Assembly (NCBI GenBank): GCA_002729295.1
Contig: PBTU01000006.1
Span: forward strand, 1-8,235
Source of the DNA: Verrucomicrobiales bacterium
GTDB taxonomy: Bacteria > Verrucomicrobiota > Verrucomicrobiia > Verrucomicrobiales > Akkermansiaceae
Reading direction: 5' to 3'
Length of the DNA stretch: 8,235 bases
Part shown: positions 6,756 through 8,235 of the stretch, one piece after another
How positions within the stretch are numbered: position 1 is the first letter of the stretch
Layout: each line of letters opens with the position of its first letter
Made by a program: the position numbers and the translations under genes
The notes under the pieces: generated by a model
What the model was told of the DNA's origin: nothing
The model's database searches: none
Seen by the model: the letters and a program-made list of their open reading frames with translations, nothing else

Positions 6756-8235
6756 TTAGTTTTCGACAACCTTGAAGAATTGTTGGTCAGACCCGGGGTT
6801 GGGATTCGGGAATTCATAGGTGGTGAGATCTCCGCCAGAAGGAACGGAATCGTTTACATCAGCATCGAAGACACCCAGGTCGGTGTTCGTGAAGACAGTG
6901 TAGGTCCTTCCAGGCTTGGAGGTCCAGACGAGGGTCACTCGATTGGTGTCTGTACTGTAACTGATGTCCGTGACTTCAAGAGGAGTAGTACCGGTGTCGC
7001 CGAAGTACTCGATTTCACCCAGGGCGTGGTTCAGGCCGTTGCCCGTGGTGTTGACCTGGTAACGAATAAACTTGTAGCTTACCGCTGGTGTTTCCAGGAG
7101 AAAGAGGGCGGTTTGATTTCGGGCAGTCCAAATTGCCGGGTTTGTGCTGCGATAAATAGCGGTGAAAGCTACACCGTCGTCAGATCCCTGAATTTCCCAT
7201 TCGACTGGGTCGCGACTCGGGGAGTCGTTGCTGGAAGTCAGGGTAAAGTGAGTGATGGAGATGGGATCTTCGAATTCTACCGTGAGGTCCTGAGGCGGAG
7301 CGTCGCAGCACCATTTGAAGTGGCCTGATCCAACGTTGTTGTCGAAGACATCGAAGGCTCCTTCGTTCGAGCCACCCGCGGTCGCATCGGTGAAGAAGGA
7401 TTTTGAACTGGAAGTGATGCTGACCCAGTTGAAGTTGGTGCCAGCGGTATCTTCGGTATCGATGCCGTCGTTTTCAGGGTCGGTTAAGTCGCCTCCGAGA
7501 AGTCCGGGGAGGAAAGAGACCTCGGGAAGAGCGGTAAAGCTACCTGGGTCGGTGGGGTCTGAATTGTTGGTGATTTCAAATCCGTCGCTGCGGAGGTCTT
7601 CATCAGTATCTAGGAGATGTGGATTGGTGCCAGTTTGGGTGGCGTTTAGAAAGGGAAGGTCGGGATTTTCCGCACCGTCGAGAAGTCCGTCGTTATCGGT
7701 GTCATTGTCGAGAGGATTTGTTCCGGTATTGGTCGCACTCACCCACGCTCCGGTGTTGGTTTCGACACCGTCGAGGTAGCCATCATCGTCGGAGTCGTCG
7801 TCGGCAATGTCGGTGCCATTAGCGAGTTCGCTGCCGTTGGTAGAACCATCAGAGTCGAAGTCCTCATCTCTGTCGAGGGTCAGGTTGCCGTCTGTATCAT
7901 CGTCGTTTGGATTGGAGCCAATGCCAACTTCCACGTCGTCGGGAAGGTTATCGCTATCAGTATCGGTAACGTTTGGGTTGGAGCCTGTCTGGTTTTCATC
8001 GACGAAGGGAAGGTCAGGATTTTCGACGCCATCGGAGAGGCTGTCGCCATCGGAATCTCCAATGAGAGGATGGGTGCCGGTGTCTGAGGTGCCATTCCAG
8101 ATTCCGGTCTTTGTTTCGACACCATCCAGAAGGGTGTCATTATCGGTGTCCTCGTCTGCTGGATCGGTCCCGGCATCCTGTTCCCCAAGGTTGTCGAGGC
8201 CATCATTGTCCTCGTCTTCGTCACCATCGAGGATC
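6756..8235 (-). CDS. Secreted TSP3-repeat protein with discoidin-like C-terminal domain (N-terminus outside the window)
   Basis: The minus-strand frame ending at TAA 6756-6758 is open to the window edge, so 492 C-terminal residues are visible and the start is missing. The GTG at 7932-7934 is internal (DDVEVGIG). Residues 1 to about 229 (window numbering) are aspartate-rich thrombospondin type 3-like repeats such as DNDGLDN, DSDGDSLSDG, DTDNDGLLDG and DSDDDGYLDG, which bind calcium in known relatives. They are organised as a 118-residue super-repeat. After a linker, residues about 270-412 resemble an F5/8 type C (discoidin) carbohydrate-binding domain: AFDNNVGSGHFKWCC, ITHFTLTSSND, WEIQGSDDGVAF, FIRYQV and EIEYFG. 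Residues 417-492 form a small beta-rich ending (VTLVWTSKPGRTYTV, QQFFKVVEN) common in secreted verrucomicrobial proteins. C309 and C310 are the only visible cysteines. There is no PEP-CTERM tail. It is probably an extracellular calcium-stiffened adhesin or polysaccharide binder, by inference. The CotH gene follows on the same strand after 78 bases and a hairpin. Confidence 0.9.
   Translation of the reverse strand, partial: ILDGDEDEDNDGLDNLGEQDAGTDPADEDTDNDTLLDGVETKTGIWNGTSDTGTHPLIGDSDGDSLSDGVENPDLPFVDENQTGSNPNVTDTDSDNLPDDVEVGIGSNPNDDDTDGNLTLDRDEDFDSDGSTNGSELANGTDIADDDSDDDGYLDGVETNTGAWVSATNTGTNPLDNDTDNDGLLDGAENPDLPFLNATQTGTNPHLLDTDEDLRSDGFEITNNSDPTDPGSFTALPEVSFLPGLLGGDLTDPENDGIDTEDTAGTNFNWVSITSSSKSFFTDATAGGSNEGAFDVFDNNVGSGHFKWCCDAPPQDLTVEFEDPISITHFTLTSSNDSPSRDPVEWEIQGSDDGVAFTAIYRSTNPAIWTARNQTALFLLETPAVSYKFIRYQVNTTGNGLNHALGEIEYFGDTGTTPLEVTDISYSTDTNRVTLVWTSKPGRTYTVFTNTDLGVFDADVNDSVPSGGDLTTYEFPNPNPGSDQQFFKVVEN
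7548..8234 (-). repeat. Two copies of a 118-residue (354-base) super-repeat of TSP3 motifs
   Basis: Within the TSP3 gene, residues 1-111 (DNA 8234 down to 7902) align without gaps to residues 119-229 (7880 down to 7548), a constant offset of 118 codons. The best-conserved core is LDGVETxTGxW, then TGTxP, DxDxDxLxDG, ENPDLPF, QTGxNP and DTDxD (copies at 7926-8129 and 7572-7775, both exactly 68 residues). At DNA level the stretch encoding DGVETKTGIW versus DGVETNTGAW matches at 24 of 30 bases. The first copy touches the window edge, so more copies may lie beyond it. Confidence 0.85.

Noticed and set aside
6780..7328. A 182-codon plus-strand frame preceded by AAGGAGGTGA at 6737-6746
   Set aside because: The start would be a TTG some 34 bases from the ribosome-like site, and the frame is antisense to a well-supported discoidin-like domain. 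The purine motif is better read as part of the minus-strand gap.
7315..7779. A 154-codon plus-strand frame rich in Ser, Pro and Arg
   Set aside because: It is an antisense reading of the repeated aspartate codons (GAT/GAC read as ATC/GTC in shifted frames) and has no homology I recognise.
7880..8227. A 115-codon minus-strand frame rich in Pro, Thr and Met
   Set aside because: It overlaps the TSP3 repeats in another frame. The frame encoding the DxDxDG motifs is clearly the real one and is open to the window edge.
7548..8234. Possible CRISPR array or satellite DNA, because of periodic sequence
   Set aside because: The period is 354 bases, a multiple of three, with mismatches mostly synonymous or conservative. 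It is coding repeat, not short direct repeats with spacers.

Overview
The window looks like chromosomal DNA of a Verrucomicrobiota bacterium, probably of the Verrucomicrobiales. This is inferred from family content, not from a marker gene. The clues are a protein with a PEP-CTERM sorting tail, a very large secreted CotH-kinase protein carrying lamin-tail and chitobiase-like domains, and a thrombospondin type 3 (TSP3) calcium-repeat protein ending in a discoidin-like domain. There are no tRNA or rRNA genes, insertion sequences, CRISPR arrays or phage genes.

Layout. Positions 1-158 (+) hold the last 51 codons of an unrecognised gene. Its stop overlaps by 4 bases (ATGA) the start of a cytochrome c peroxidase/MauG-like gene at 155-617 (+). 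That gene has lost its middle, including the second haem site, and its two ends now lie in different frames, so it is a pseudogene. After a 180-base non-coding gap comes a small secreted PEP-CTERM protein (798-1466, +) and a strong hairpin terminator (1483-1518). Converging on it from the other side is a 1715-residue multidomain secreted CotH-type protein (1530-6677, -). Upstream of that, on the same strand, is the 3' part of a TSP3-repeat/discoidin-like secreted protein (6756-8235, -), which runs off the window edge. A perfect 13-bp hairpin with a U-rich tail lies between the two minus-strand genes, only 15 bases before the CotH start codon.

How the genes may relate. All three intact or partial products on the right appear to be extracellular or envelope proteins. 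The PEP-CTERM protein and the N-terminus of the CotH protein share a domain of about 175 residues with the same landmarks in the same order: SHSY, an Arg-x-Cys-Cys-x-x-Arg centre, and DPGLS. The Cys-Cys pair is the only cysteine in the PEP-CTERM protein. The TSP3 protein also has a Cys-Cys pair as its only cysteines in the visible part, but in an unrelated domain. A joint role in the cell surface or extracellular matrix is an inference.

I found no clear complete new system. The best leads are the shared Cys-Cys domain in convergent neighbours, the terminator-like hairpin in the CotH leader, and a 118-residue super-repeat in the TSP3 protein.
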